Numbered from the stretch's first letter, positions 8,041 to 16,896 are shown. The stretch is DNA of 64,000 nucleotides from Clostridium_AI sp964409685 (GCA_964409685.1 CAYPEJ010000015.1:1-64000); one strand, 5' to 3'. The notes: generated by a model not told the origin, from the sequence alone. Translations and numbers: made by a program.

Positions 8041-8880
8041 ATGCTACAAATAGGTAAAATTCAAACATTAGAAATCAACAGCATTGTAAAACATGGTGCT
8101 TATTTAGTCGTTCCTGGTGACAATGAGAAAGACCGAGTTTTATTACCAAAAAGTGAAATCACAGAAGATATGCAAATCGGTGATACTTTATCCGTATATA
8201 TATATCGCGATTCTGAAGATCGTTTAATTTCTACAATGAAATATCCGCCAATGGAATTGGGGGATACTTGTGTATTAACCGTAAAGGAAGTTACAAACAT
8301 TGGTGCTTTCTTAGATTGGGGATTGACAAAGGATTTATTCTTACCTTTTAAACAACAAACTCGTCCATTAAAAGAAGGTCAACAAATCTTGGTTGCTCTT
8401 TATCTGGACAAGTCTAGTCGTTTATGTGCGACTATGAAAGTGTATGAATACCTTTTAAATAATTCTCCTTATAAGAAAGATGACCGTGTAAATGGTGTAG
8501 TGTATGAAGTAATTGAAAGCTTCGGTGCGTATGTTGCAGTAGATAACAAATACTCTGCTATGATTCCAAATAAGGAATTGCACAAACCTTTACGTGCTGG
8601 TGAGTTAATTACTGCTCGTGTAACAAAAGTAAAAGAAGACGGACGTTTGGATCTAAGTTTAAGAGAAAAGACTCCAGTTCAGATGGATTCTGATGCATTA
8701 ATTATTTACCGTGATTTAATGAAAAATGGTGGACATCTTCCTCTTGGCGACAAATCTAGCCCAGAAGAAATCAAAGAACATTATCAGATGAGTAAGGCTG
8801 CATTTAAACGTGCCATTGGCCATCTTTATAAAGATAAGAAGATAACAATTGAACCTAATGGAATTCGTATTGTAAGATAG
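8041..8880 (+). CDS. CvfB/YitL-like S1 RNA-binding protein
   Basis: A 279-residue cytosolic protein matching the CvfB family, whose Staphylococcus member binds RNA and affects virulence-factor expression. It shows successive S1-type OB folds: an N-terminal one (about 1-65), one with MELGDTCVLTVKEVTNIGAFLDWGL (about 66-140, with LFLPFKQQ) and one with VNGVVYEVIESFGAYVAV (about 145-215). A C-terminal winged-helix domain follows (about 220-279, KEHYQMSKAAFKRAIGHLYK). AAGGAGG precedes the ATG. A strong terminator follows. Confidence 0.9.
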   Translation: MLQIGKIQTLEINSIVKHGAYLVVPGDNEKDRVLLPKSEITEDMQIGDTLSVYIYRDSEDRLISTMKYPPMELGDTCVLTVKEVTNIGAFLDWGLTKDLFLPFKQQTRPLKEGQQILVALYLDKSSRLCATMKVYEYLLNNSPYKKDDRVNGVVYEVIESFGAYVAVDNKYSAMIPNKELHKPLRAGELITARVTKVKEDGRLDLSLREKTPVQMDSDALIIYRDLMKNGGHLPLGDKSSPEEIKEHYQMSKAAFKRAIGHLYKDKKITIEPNGIRIVR

Positions 8881-8882
8881 TA

Positions 8883-8920
8883 AAAAATGCTCTGCTGATA
8901 TATTACAGCAGAGCATTTTT
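8883..8920. terminator. Bidirectional terminator, cvfB/yvyF
   Basis: Perfect 15-bp inverted repeat (8883-8897 against 8906-8920) with T runs on both strands, between convergent genes. Confidence 0.9.
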
Positions 8921-8934
8921 TTGATTCATGTATT

Positions 8935-9339
8935 CTATTTTTGTAAAAATCTCATTTTTGCATTGTCACGTGTATCTCTCTTTGGTTCTGGCATCTTTGG
9001 CTTTTCAATAACACTTCCAATCTCTGTGGCAACTTTGATTTTACATTCTTTGCAGAAACGACCTGTCTTAATTGTTTTTCCACAACTTTCACATGCAATA
9101 CCGACAGGTGAATCATCTGAAAAACTTAACCTCTCTTCACGAACCCACTTCTTAATTTGGTTAACAGAAACATCATTTGCCTCTGAAACTTCATTAATTG
9201 TAGCTCCTGGATTGTCATAGATATACTCTTTTACTTGTGCGTACTTTTCCTCTAATTGTTTCATACAGTGAGGGCACAATGGTGTTCCACCGATATAATT
9301 AAATAATTTTCCACAACCTTTACAATTTCTCACTTCCAT
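8935..9339 (-). CDS. yvyF: YvyF-like flagellar operon protein
   Basis: A 134-residue protein resembling B. subtilis YvyF, a regulator encoded with flgM. It has an N-terminal CxxC pair (NCKGCGKLF) with a second pair (CPHC), a central helix-turn-helix (ATINEVSEANDVSVNQIKKW) and a third zinc-like cluster (CESCGK, CKEC). The start at 9339 follows TAGGAGGCGGCT; an open frame runs 29 codons further into comFC. The order comFC-yvyF matches B. subtilis, but flgM, flgK and flgL do not follow: a terminator and a convergent gene end the operon here. Confidence 0.85.
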   Translation of the reverse strand: MEVRNCKGCGKLFNYIGGTPLCPHCMKQLEEKYAQVKEYIYDNPGATINEVSEANDVSVNQIKKWVREERLSFSDDSPVGIACESCGKTIKTGRFCKECKIKVATEIGSVIEKPKMPEPKRDTRDNAKMRFLQK

Positions 9340-9350
9340 ATAGCCGCCTC

Positions 9351-10079
9351 CTAAAATCCTTGCCCAATACAAAGCGTCACAAAGTATATCTCCCGCATTC
9401 CTACTGACTGTAAGACTTTTGCACACGCTTCCATGGTACTACCTGTTGTATATATATCATCTATAAGCAACACCTTTCGATACTTGGTATAATCTTCGCC
9501 TGTTTGCTTGATGGAAAATGCTCTTTCTAAATTCTTAATTCGTTCGATATTACTCAACTCCTTTTGTGGACGAGTCTTGACCGTTCGGATTAAGATATCA
9601 TTTCGAATGTGAATCTGCATCTTCCTACTTAATTCTTTTGCAATTAATTCCGCTTGATTATACCCTCTTTGGCGCCGTCTTGATGGATGTACTGGTATTG
9701 GTATTATCACATCTGGTTTGAGATAGGTTATCTCATCTCCAAGATGCGCAACCAATTCCTCTATATAATATTGCGCATATTCTTTACGTCCATTGTATTT
9801 GAAATCAACCATGGATTGCCTCATAGTTGAATCATACAACCATAAGGAATAACCTCGATTATAGTGAAATTCCTTTACACTACAATCATAACAATATTCC
9901 ATCTCAGCATTGGAGATTGGTTTACTACACTTCTTACATCTCGGCTCGGTTACTACAATAGGTTTTTCTCTGCAGCTTGCACATACTAGCTTCCCTCTAG
10001 GTATTGCAATATCACCACAGACTGGACACCGTCTTGGAAATGTAAAATCTAAAAGTGCTTCATACCATTCCGTTAAACG
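9351..10079 (-). CDS. comFC: ComFC-like phosphoribosyltransferase, start codon missing
   Basis: ComF-family protein used in DNA uptake in competent bacteria. The C-terminal part is a PRTase fold with IPIPVHPSRRRQRGYNQAE and the PRPP loop VLLIDDIYTTGSTM. The frame continues upstream of the first ATG (9902) through a conserved N-terminal zinc ribbon (PRRCPVCGD, CASC, PRCKKCSKPI), so the gene should begin near 10085. The ATG there (10085-10083) is followed at once by an in-frame TGA (10082-10080), and no ATG, GTG or TTG occurs between that stop and 9902. Either a non-standard start is used, the 183-residue short form is made, or the gene is damaged. It abuts the nucleotidyltransferase stop upstream. 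Confidence 0.75.
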   Translation of the reverse strand, partial: RLTEWYEALLDFTFPRRCPVCGDIAIPRGKLVCASCREKPIVVTEPRCKKCSKPISNAEMEYCYDCSVKEFHYNRGYSLWLYDSTMRQSMVDFKYNGRKEYAQYYIEELVAHLGDEITYLKPDVIIPIPVHPSRRRQRGYNQAELIAKELSRKMQIHIRNDILIRTVKTRPQKELSNIERIKNLERAFSIKQTGEDYTKYRKVLLIDDIYTTGSTMEACAKVLQSVGMREIYFVTLCIGQGF

Positions 10080-10086
10080 TCACATC

Positions 10087-11001
10087 CTATCCAAATAATT
10101 TGTTTGGATATACTCCTTCATCAACTAACTTTTGGAAAGAATCCACTACTACTTGTTTGTCTTCTTTATAAGTTACACCAAACCATTTATCATTTGTGTT
10201 AAGAACAGAAACTTGTGCTTTTCCTTCTTTGATTAAATCATCTACGATTGTAGGAAGTAGATATTCTGCTTTGATATCTCCTTCTTTTACATTTTCTAAG
10301 AATGTTACAAAACGACTTTGTAATTCATCTAAGAAGTCTGGTGTGAAGCCCCACATATTCATAGATACTGGACAGTCTAATGCGATTTCAAAATCTTTTC
10401 CGTCTTCTGTTGCTATAGCTTTGTCACCTGCTGGACGGATATCGTGTGTTTCTACAACTTTTTGTAGTGTACCATTTTCATCAACGGAACAAACACCTCT
10501 TGTAACTGTACCATTTTCACTTAATGTGTTTCCTAATAAAAATCCTGCCATACAGAAATGATATTTCTTATCTGTTGCTGGAGGGTTACTTAAAAATTCG
10601 TTGATTTTACGTAATCCTTCTTTTCCATAATAATCGTCTGCATTGATTACAGTAAATGGTGCATCTACTTTACCGATGCAGCTCATAATTGCTTGACCTG
10701 TTCCCCAAGGTTTTGTTCTGCCTTCTGGTAATGTAAATCCTTCTGGAAGATTATCTAACTCTTGGAATACATACTCTACTTCAATATGTTTTGCAAGACG
10801 ATCACCAATAACTGCCTTAAAATCTTCTTCTAAATCTTTTCTTATAATAAAGATGACTTTCTTGTATCCTGCTTCGATTGCATCAAATACAGAGTAGTCC
10901 ATGATAATTTCGCCACTTGGTCCAACTGGTTCTAATTGTTTGATTCCCCCGAATCTACTTCCCATACCAGCTGCCATAACTACTAAAATATTATTACCCA
11001 T
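10087..11001 (-). CDS. Sugar-phosphate nucleotidyltransferase family protein
   Basis: A 304-residue protein with the nucleotidyltransferase fold that makes NDP-sugars from sugar phosphates. The N-terminal LVVMAAGMGSRFGGIKQLEP is a variant of the GxGxRxxPxTK nucleotide-binding signature, and INADDYYG carries the metal-binding Asp. It is not typical GalU, RmlA or ManC, so the sugar is unknown. GGTGAGAG precedes the ATG. It is the first gene of a tight minus-strand run with comFC and yvyF. Confidence 0.85.
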   Translation of the reverse strand: MGNNILVVMAAGMGSRFGGIKQLEPVGPSGEIIMDYSVFDAIEAGYKKVIFIIRKDLEEDFKAVIGDRLAKHIEVEYVFQELDNLPEGFTLPEGRTKPWGTGQAIMSCIGKVDAPFTVINADDYYGKEGLRKINEFLSNPPATDKKYHFCMAGFLLGNTLSENGTVTRGVCSVDENGTLQKVVETHDIRPAGDKAIATEDGKDFEIALDCPVSMNMWGFTPDFLDELQSRFVTFLENVKEGDIKAEYLLPTIVDDLIKEGKAQVSVLNTNDKWFGVTYKEDKQVVVDSFQKLVDEGVYPNKLFG

Positions 11002-11140
11002 AGTCTCTCACCAATTCTTCACTTAGTCTGTGAATTAATTTCCTTTCCTATAATCTTGTCTTGAAAATGTTTTAACCGTCTAATGATCATTATACCCTAT
11101 CATCTAGTAAAATGCACGTACATTCTCATATTTATCCATA

Positions 11141-13366
11141 TTAGGAACCATTATACATACTTCTTATTTGCAAATCTAAGCTAGAGTAGCGTCTTAAGTC
11201 ACTTTCGTTTGCTATCATCATTTCAACGGTGTCCTTTTTTCCTACGATGGTAACGCATTTTTTCGCTCTAGTTACTGCTGTGTAAAGTAAGTTTCGATTA
11301 AATAACATTCTTGGACCTGTAAGCAATGGCATGACTACGGCTGGATATTCACTACCTTGTGATTTATGAATGGTAACAGCATACGCTAGATCTAATTCAT
11401 CTAACAGGGCAAAGCCATATTGTACAGTCTTTCCTTCTTCAAATTCTACAGTTAGGGTTTCTGCAAATAAATTAATTTCTCGTACAATTCCACAATCGCC
11501 GTTAAATACACCTGTTCCACTATTTAATACAAATCCACGATTATTCTTAATTTCCCACTCTATCTGATAATTATTCTTAATCTGCATGACTTTATCACCT
11601 TCACGGAATAATCCATGAATGCTTTCTTTTTCATGTTTCTCTTCACTTGGTGGATTCAAATACTGTTGTAAGATTTGATTTAAACGGTCAACACCTAATT
11701 CTCCTTTTCGCATTGGTGTAAGTACTTGAATATCGTATGGTGTTGCATCTACGTACTTTGGAAGCTTCTGTGTAATGAGTTGAAGCATTACATTTATAAT
11801 AACATTTGCATTATCTCGTTGTAACAAGAAAAAGTCGCGACTCTTATTATCTAATAAGATAGATTGTCCTGCGTTGATTTTATGGGCATTTACGATAATA
11901 TCACTCTCTGCGGCTTGTCGGAAAATTTTTGTTAATTTTACGACTGGGAAGCAATTGGAGTCAATAATGTCTTTTAATACATTTCCTGGTCCCACACTTG
12001 GAAGCTGATTTACATCTCCTACTAGTACGAGTCTTGTTCCTACTACGATTGCTTTTAGTAGGGCACACATTAAGCTGACATCTACCATAGACATCTCGTC
12101 GATAATAATAACATCCGTTTCTAAAGGATTACTTTCATTTCGTTCAAAGTAATTTCCTTTTTCAGAACCTTCTTTTCCTCCTGAAACTTCTAATAAGCGA
12201 TGGATAGTTTGTGCTTCGTATCCTGTGGTTTCGGACATTCTTTTTGCAGCACGTCCTGTCGGTGCCGCTAATAGGATATCCATTCCTTCGGATTCAAAGA
12301 ATTTAATAAGCGCATTAATGGTTGTTGTTTTACCTGTACCAGGTCCACCCGTTACGACTAAGACTCCGTTCCTTGCTGCTTCTAGTACTGCAGTTTTTTG
12401 CATTTCATCTAATTCAATCTTATGATACTTTTGGAAGGTTAATAATCGCTTCTCAATTTCTTCTTTTAATACGGTATAAGAAATGTTCAAATCCAAAAGC
12501 ATACGTGCTGCATTTAGTTCCAAGTAATAGTACATAGAGGAATAAACTCTCTCTTGTTCTTCATCCTGTCGGATGATAATCTTCTTCTCAATTACCATGT
12601 CCATTAGTTGATGTTCTATTTTTTCTTCTGGTACGCCAAGTAACTCTACTGCTTTTGCTACCATACTTTCTTTTGGCAAATATACATGTCCGTTATTTCC
12701 CGCCTGAGTTAATACATGAAGTATCCCTGCTTTTACTCGAAAATCAGAATCGGTTACTACACCTACTTTTTTCGCAATATCGTCTGCTAGACGGAATCCA
12801 ATTCCTGATATATCTTCCGCTAACTTATATGGGTTTTCACGTATTATCTCATATAATGCTTGACCATATGTTTCTACAATCTTCACAGAAAATGTTAAAC
12901 TAATGCCATACTGTTGTAAAAAGATCATGGCATTTCGCATTTCTTTTTTCTCTTCGAATTGAATGCCAATCTCTTGTGCCATACGGACGCTGATACCTTT
13001 TACTTCTGCAAGACGTTCTGTTTCATTTTCAATAATGTGAAAGGTATCTTTCCCAAATTTTCTTACAATTCGTCCTGCTAGACCAGGACCTAACCCCTTG
13101 ATTGCACCAGAACCCAGATAACGTTCTATAGAAAGACTATCCTCTGGTTCTTTTACGGTGTAACTTTCTACTCGGATTTGTTCACCGTAGGTTGCATGTT
13201 TTACGATTTCTCCATGAACTTCTATAAAATCGCCTTCATTTATATAAGAAAATGTACCCACACATGTGATTTCGTCGTCTTCCCCTGCTAAGTCTAATAC
13301 GGTGTATCCATTTTCTTTATTTCGAAATACTATCTTTTCTACATATCCTTGAAATACTTCTGCCAC
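11141..13366 (-). CDS. recD2: RecD2-type ATP-dependent DNA helicase
   Basis: A 741-residue 5'-3' superfamily 1B helicase of the RecD2 class, which works without RecBC in repair. The N-terminal OB domain (about 1-75) is followed by helix-hairpin-helix-rich segments (about 85-230), then the motor with Walker A TGGPGTGKTTT, Walker B IIIDEMSMVD, VGDVNQLPSVGPG, and C-terminal motifs TIHKSQGSEY and LLYTAVTRAKK. The start is GTG at 13366, set by GAGGAG eight bases upstream. Its leader (13380-13520) contains several strong inverted repeats. Confidence 0.95.
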   Translation of the reverse strand: MAEVFQGYVEKIVFRNKENGYTVLDLAGEDDEITCVGTFSYINEGDFIEVHGEIVKHATYGEQIRVESYTVKEPEDSLSIERYLGSGAIKGLGPGLAGRIVRKFGKDTFHIIENETERLAEVKGISVRMAQEIGIQFEEKKEMRNAMIFLQQYGISLTFSVKIVETYGQALYEIIRENPYKLAEDISGIGFRLADDIAKKVGVVTDSDFRVKAGILHVLTQAGNNGHVYLPKESMVAKAVELLGVPEEKIEHQLMDMVIEKKIIIRQDEEQERVYSSMYYYLELNAARMLLDLNISYTVLKEEIEKRLLTFQKYHKIELDEMQKTAVLEAARNGVLVVTGGPGTGKTTTINALIKFFESEGMDILLAAPTGRAAKRMSETTGYEAQTIHRLLEVSGGKEGSEKGNYFERNESNPLETDVIIIDEMSMVDVSLMCALLKAIVVGTRLVLVGDVNQLPSVGPGNVLKDIIDSNCFPVVKLTKIFRQAAESDIIVNAHKINAGQSILLDNKSRDFFLLQRDNANVIINVMLQLITQKLPKYVDATPYDIQVLTPMRKGELGVDRLNQILQQYLNPPSEEKHEKESIHGLFREGDKVMQIKNNYQIEWEIKNNRGFVLNSGTGVFNGDCGIVREINLFAETLTVEFEEGKTVQYGFALLDELDLAYAVTIHKSQGSEYPAVVMPLLTGPRMLFNRNLLYTAVTRAKKCVTIVGKKDTVEMMIANESDLRRYSSLDLQIRSMYNGS

Positions 13367-13409
13367 TTTCTTCTCCTCGTTTCTCTTCTGCCCAATCTAT
13401 GTGATGAAA

Positions 13410-13523
13410 CAAAGTGTGTTATTTACACACTTTGCTGCGCCGAGGGGGATTCGCTGCTTTTCAAGCGAATATATTCCTCTCCCCCGAGTGTGCATCCTGC
13501 CCCTGCTTTTTAGGGGCTTTTTT
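13410..13523 (+). ncRNA. Candidate small structured RNA or recD2 leader
   Basis: Three consecutive hairpins occupy the gap before recD2: 13410-13419/13425-13434 (10 bp perfect), 13444-13455 against 13464-13485 (ATTCGCT/AGCGAAT inside GGGGG/CCCCC), and 13499-13504/13512-13517 followed on the plus strand by six T. The last is a terminator only when read on the plus strand, where there is no upstream gene, so a plus-strand sRNA is possible. No convincing plus-strand promoter is visible. On the minus strand the same helices would form the recD2 leader. Confidence 0.35.
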
Positions 13524-13564
13524 GATTCATAGGAAATAGAGCGAAGCGGAATTTCCTATGAATC
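13524..13564. repeat. Dispersed palindromic repeat, copy A
   Basis: A perfect 14-bp inverted repeat (13524-13537 against 13551-13564) around a 13-bp loop rich in GCGAAGCG. Its 31-bp core (13529-13559) recurs at 47951-47981 and, inverted, at 52905-52935. Confidence 0.7.
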
Positions 13565-13565
13565 A

Positions 13566-13592
13566 AAAAGACGTCCGCGAAAACGGACGCCT
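13566..13592 (-). terminator. Terminator of flagellar rod operon
   Basis: On the minus strand a GC-rich stem (13572-13577 against 13584-13589) is followed by TCTTTTTG. It ends the minus-strand flgF-flgG-rod-binding operon. Confidence 0.8.
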
Positions 13593-13625
13593 TCTTACAC
13601 ATCGAACATTTACGTTTCCATGCAT

Positions 13626-13979
13626 CTATAAGCTATTACCACTATTTAATTTCATAGATTCATAAAGTTGTTTTGCAATTCCTACATCGCCTCTTTCGGA
13701 GATTTGTTCGGCAACACTTTGTGTGTAAATGTCACCTAGATATTGCATATAATCATTTTCATCATCTGAACTATGAACTGTCTTTTTCATTTCTTCAAAA
13801 ACCTTTTGTACAAAGTATGCCTCAAAATTCTTACAAACATCCATCAATTCTTCGTCTGTACTATTTTCAACATTTGTACTGCCTAATGTGTTTTCTAGAT
13901 TTTCTAATTTACTGGTGGAAACCGTCCCTGTAGATTGTAACACATTTAAATAACTACTTCCATCTATAGATATTGACAT
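13626..13979 (-). CDS. FlgJ-like flagellar rod-binding protein
   Basis: A 117-residue protein matching the rod-binding domain found at the N-terminus of FlgJ (PF10135), with NFEAYFVQKVFEEMKKTV and ERGDVGIAKQLYESM. The muramidase domain of proteobacterial FlgJ is absent, as is usual in Clostridia. It helps assemble the flagellar rod through the cell wall. AAAGGATAGG precedes the ATG. Last gene of the operon, 21 bp after flgG. Confidence 0.88.
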   Translation of the reverse strand: MSISIDGSSYLNVLQSTGTVSTSKLENLENTLGSTNVENSTDEELMDVCKNFEAYFVQKVFEEMKKTVHSSDDENDYMQYLGDIYTQSVAEQISERGDVGIAKQLYESMKLNSGNSL

Positions 13980-14000
13980 ATTATCCTATCCTTTCAAAAT

Positions 14001-14816
14001 CTATCTTCTAAGGTTATTGGCTTGTTGAAGCATCTCATCAGATGCTGTAATTGCTTTGGAGTTCATTTCATAAGCACGTTGTGCAACGATCATGTTAACC
14101 ATTTCATCAACTGCGGATACGTTAGAGGCTTCTAAATAGCCTTGATGAATTTTACTCTTTGTAATGCCATCAGATTGAGATTCAATCACTGGTACACCAG
14201 ATGCTGCAGTTTCTTTTAAGATACTACCAGATACTTTTTCTAGACCAGATGGGTTTGCAAATTGAACCACTCCAATCTGAATACCGATAGCCGCAGCATT
14301 GTTATTAGCATCTGGATACATTACACGTCCATTTGCATCAATCGTAACTTTAGATGAAGTAAGATTTTCTGGTAATACGATTGGAGAACCACTGTCATCT
14401 AATACTGGATGCCCTGCAGAATCTGCTAATGTTAATCCTTCATTGCCGATCATGAATTTAAAGGAACCATTTCTTGTATAACCAACACTTCCGTCTTCTA
14501 ATTGCACCATAAAGAAACCTTCGCCTTCAATTGCTAAGTCGGATGTGTTTTCTGTTGCTGTTAAACTTCCTTGGGTAAATCTAGATGTGATGGCGGATGT
14601 TCTTACGCCTAAACCAACTTGTGCACTTACTGGCTTTGGATTACCTTCTGCATCTGTGCTCTTTTGTTGGATTGTTTGATATAATAATGACTTGAATTCT
14701 GCTTGTTCTTTCTTAAAACCTGTTGTATTAATATTGGAAAGGTTATTAGAAATTGTATCTACATAGGTTTGCTGCGCACTCATACCGGATGCAGCTGTCC
14801 ATAATGATCTCATCAT
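14001..14816 (-). CDS. flgG: Flagellar distal rod protein FlgG-like
   Basis: A 271-residue axial protein of the flagellar rod. The N-terminus MMRSLWTAASGMSAQQTYVD and SNNLSNINTTGFKKEQAEF is the classical FlgG/FlgF signature, and the C-terminal SNVSAVDEMVNMIVAQRAYE segment is the helical partner. Middle part contains LAIEGEGFFMVQ. GGGAGGATAATTTA lies upstream; either of two adjacent ATGs could start. In B. subtilis nomenclature it corresponds to flhP/flhO. Confidence 0.92.
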   Translation of the reverse strand: MMRSLWTAASGMSAQQTYVDTISNNLSNINTTGFKKEQAEFKSLLYQTIQQKSTDAEGNPKPVSAQVGLGVRTSAITSRFTQGSLTATENTSDLAIEGEGFFMVQLEDGSVGYTRNGSFKFMIGNEGLTLADSAGHPVLDDSGSPIVLPENLTSSKVTIDANGRVMYPDANNNAAAIGIQIGVVQFANPSGLEKVSGSILKETAASGVPVIESQSDGITKSKIHQGYLEASNVSAVDEMVNMIVAQRAYEMNSKAITASDEMLQQANNLRR

Positions 14817-14832
14817 ATTAAATTATCCTCCC

Positions 14833-15606
14833 TTATTTCACTCTACCGATATCATTACATGCTTTCTGCAATGTTTCGTCGTAAGCTTGCATGACTTTCT
14901 GATTGGCTTCATAAGCTCTTGTAATAGAAATCATATTTACCATTTCTTTTACTGAATTTACATTTGATTGTTCTGTGTATCCTTGATGAATCAAGCCAGC
15001 AGCTTCTTTCGTCTCTGCTCCGTCTACTGCTTGATAAAGATTAGTTCCGTATTTTGCTAAATAGTCATAGTCTTCGAAATCGACTAGTTCAACTGAATCT
15101 ATATATTCGCCGTCTGCGTATATCTGTCCTGTAGAATTGATTACAATATTTGTGGCATCGGTTGGTACTTGAAGCGGACCACCTGAGCCTACTAAATGAT
15201 TCCCGTCTGCATCCACTAAATATCCGTCGGATGTCATCTTAAAACTACCATCTCTTGTGTACATAGTAGTTGCATCACCATTTTTATTTACAACGCTGAC
15301 TTGGAAGAAACCTTGTCCATCGATTGCTAAATCAAAGGTGTTGCCTGTTTCTCTTAAGGAGCCTTGTGAATAATCTGTATACACTTCTCCTAATTTAACC
15401 CCTAATGTTAAATCTCCAATTGGTTGGTCAACCAAAACGGATGAATCATCAATCTTAACTGCTAACATGTCGTCAAAACTTTGGTTGGTTGTTCCCTCTG
15501 ATTTGTAACCAACGGTTGCTGCATTTGCTAAGTTATTCGTTAAAACATCTAATCGTCTTTGCTCATTATTCATGCCTGTATAAGCTGTAAATAACCCTCT
15601 AACCAT
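14833..15606 (-). CDS. flgF: Flagellar proximal rod protein FlgF-like
   Basis: A 257-residue rod or hook-basal-body protein. MVRGLFTAYTGMNNEQRRLD with TNNLANAATVGYKSEG gives the flagellar axial N-terminal motif; LAIDGQGFFQV and the C-terminal SNVNSVKEMVNMISITRAYE complete it. The ATG at 15606 follows AAAGGAG; the open frame reaches 11 codons further upstream into an inverted repeat. It lies between mbl and flgG, the same order as mbl-flhO-flhP in B. subtilis. Confidence 0.9.
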   Translation of the reverse strand: MVRGLFTAYTGMNNEQRRLDVLTNNLANAATVGYKSEGTTNQSFDDMLAVKIDDSSVLVDQPIGDLTLGVKLGEVYTDYSQGSLRETGNTFDLAIDGQGFFQVSVVNKNGDATTMYTRDGSFKMTSDGYLVDADGNHLVGSGGPLQVPTDATNIVINSTGQIYADGEYIDSVELVDFEDYDYLAKYGTNLYQAVDGAETKEAAGLIHQGYTEQSNVNSVKEMVNMISITRAYEANQKVMQAYDETLQKACNDIGRVK

Positions 15607-15629
15607 ATCCAAACTCCTTTCTATGGTAG

Positions 15630-15733
15630 CCAAAGCCATAATACTGTATATGGGGAATCCCTATAAATTCTCATTTAAGAGTTTCTATACAAGTCTATAC
15701 AAGTCTATACAAGTTACAGTATCATAGCTTTGG
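15630..15733 (-). promoter_or_regulatory. Leader inverted repeat enclosing three 10-bp tandem repeats
   Basis: A 19-bp inverted repeat with two mismatches (15630-15648 against 15715-15733) fills the mbl-flgF spacer. Between its arms the 10-mer TCTATACAAG is repeated three times in tandem (15684-15713). One arm ends 11 bases upstream of the flgF Shine-Dalgarno. It may be an attenuator or processing site that uncouples flagellar genes from mbl. Confidence 0.5.
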
Positions 15734-15744
15734 AAATACATTCT

Positions 15745-16734
15745 CTATTCTTTTTTACCACTTAAGAACTCTACATATTTACCAGTTCCAATGGCTACTG
15801 CTGTCATTGGATCTTCTGCTGTCATAGTAGTAATTCCAGTCTTTTCTTCGATTAAGGCTTCTAGGCCGTTTAATAAACTTCCACCACCTGTTAATACGAT
15901 TCCTCTATCTGCGATATCAGCTGCTAATTCTGGTGGAGTTCTTTCTAGCACACTGTGTACAGCTTCCACGATCTGTGAAGTTGCTTCTCTTAGTGCTTCT
16001 TCTGTCTCTTCAGAAGTTACTGTGATTGTCTTAGGAAGACCTGTTACAAGATTTCTTCCGCGTACATCCATAGATTCCACTTGTGCTCTTGGATATGCTG
16101 TACCAATCTTAATCTTAATGTCTTCGGCTGTTCTTTCACCAATTAATAGGTTATGATTTTTTCTCATGTAACGAACGATCGCTTCATCGAAATCATCCCC
16201 TGCTGTCTTAATAGAAGTACTTACAACAGTACCACCTAAAGAAATAACTGCGATGTCAGATGTACCACCACCGATATCAACGATCATGTTACCACATGGT
16301 CTTGTAATATCAATACCTGCACCAATTGCTGCTGCGATTGGCTCTTCGATAATCTTAACATTTTTTGCGCCAGCTTGAGCTGTTGCATCTTCTACTGCCT
16401 TCTTTTCTACTTCTGTTACGCCACTTGGTACACAAACGCTAACATTTAATTTTCTAAAACGTTGTTTTCCTACAGCCTTCTGTATAAAATATCGTAACAT
16501 TTTCTCTGTAACATTATAGTCAGAAATAACTCCCTGTCTTAATGGTCTAACTGCAATGATGTTACCAGGTGTTCTACCTAGCATTAATCTTGCTTCTTCA
16601 CCAATTGCTTTGATACGATTGGTATCTCTATCGAATGCCACTACTGATGGCTCTTTTAATACGACACCTTTTCCTTTTATATAAACAAGAACGCTTGCGG
16701 TTCCTAAATCAATTCCAATATCAGAACTTAACAT
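15745..16734 (-). CDS. mbl: MreB/Mbl-like rod-shape actin homologue
   Basis: A 329-residue bacterial actin that organises peptidoglycan synthesis along the cylinder. Phosphate loop 1 is DIGIDLGTASVLVYI, phosphate loop 2 NMIVDIGGGTSDIAVI, and the adenosine motif GIVLTGGGSLLNGL. The neighbours favour Mbl over MreB, since mbl precedes the flhO/flhP rod genes in B. subtilis; mreC and mreD are not present. The ATG at 16734 follows AAAGGAG; the frame extends ten codons more. Confidence 0.9.
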   Translation of the reverse strand: MLSSDIGIDLGTASVLVYIKGKGVVLKEPSVVAFDRDTNRIKAIGEEARLMLGRTPGNIIAVRPLRQGVISDYNVTEKMLRYFIQKAVGKQRFRKLNVSVCVPSGVTEVEKKAVEDATAQAGAKNVKIIEEPIAAAIGAGIDITRPCGNMIVDIGGGTSDIAVISLGGTVVSTSIKTAGDDFDEAIVRYMRKNHNLLIGERTAEDIKIKIGTAYPRAQVESMDVRGRNLVTGLPKTITVTSEETEEALREATSQIVEAVHSVLERTPPELAADIADRGIVLTGGGSLLNGLEALIEEKTGITTMTAEDPMTAVAIGTGKYVEFLSGKKE

Positions 16735-16868
16735 GATACGAATGCTCCTTTCAATAACTGCCAAACTTCAGTAAACTTTCTATCTATAAAATTTCTATCT
16801 AATAGAATCGTGACCTTCTCCATATCCCAATGATATGGCTTTGTCTCGTGCTAAACTACAAAAATCAT

Positions 16869-16896
16869 AAGCAAACATAATAAATACTATGTTTGC
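16869..16896. repeat. Inverted repeat between mbl and cstA
   Basis: Perfect 10-bp arms (16869-16878 against 16887-16896) in the 427-bp divergent spacer. A direct repeat AAACATGT also occurs near 16927 and 16943. These could be operators for either divergent gene. Confidence 0.4.
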
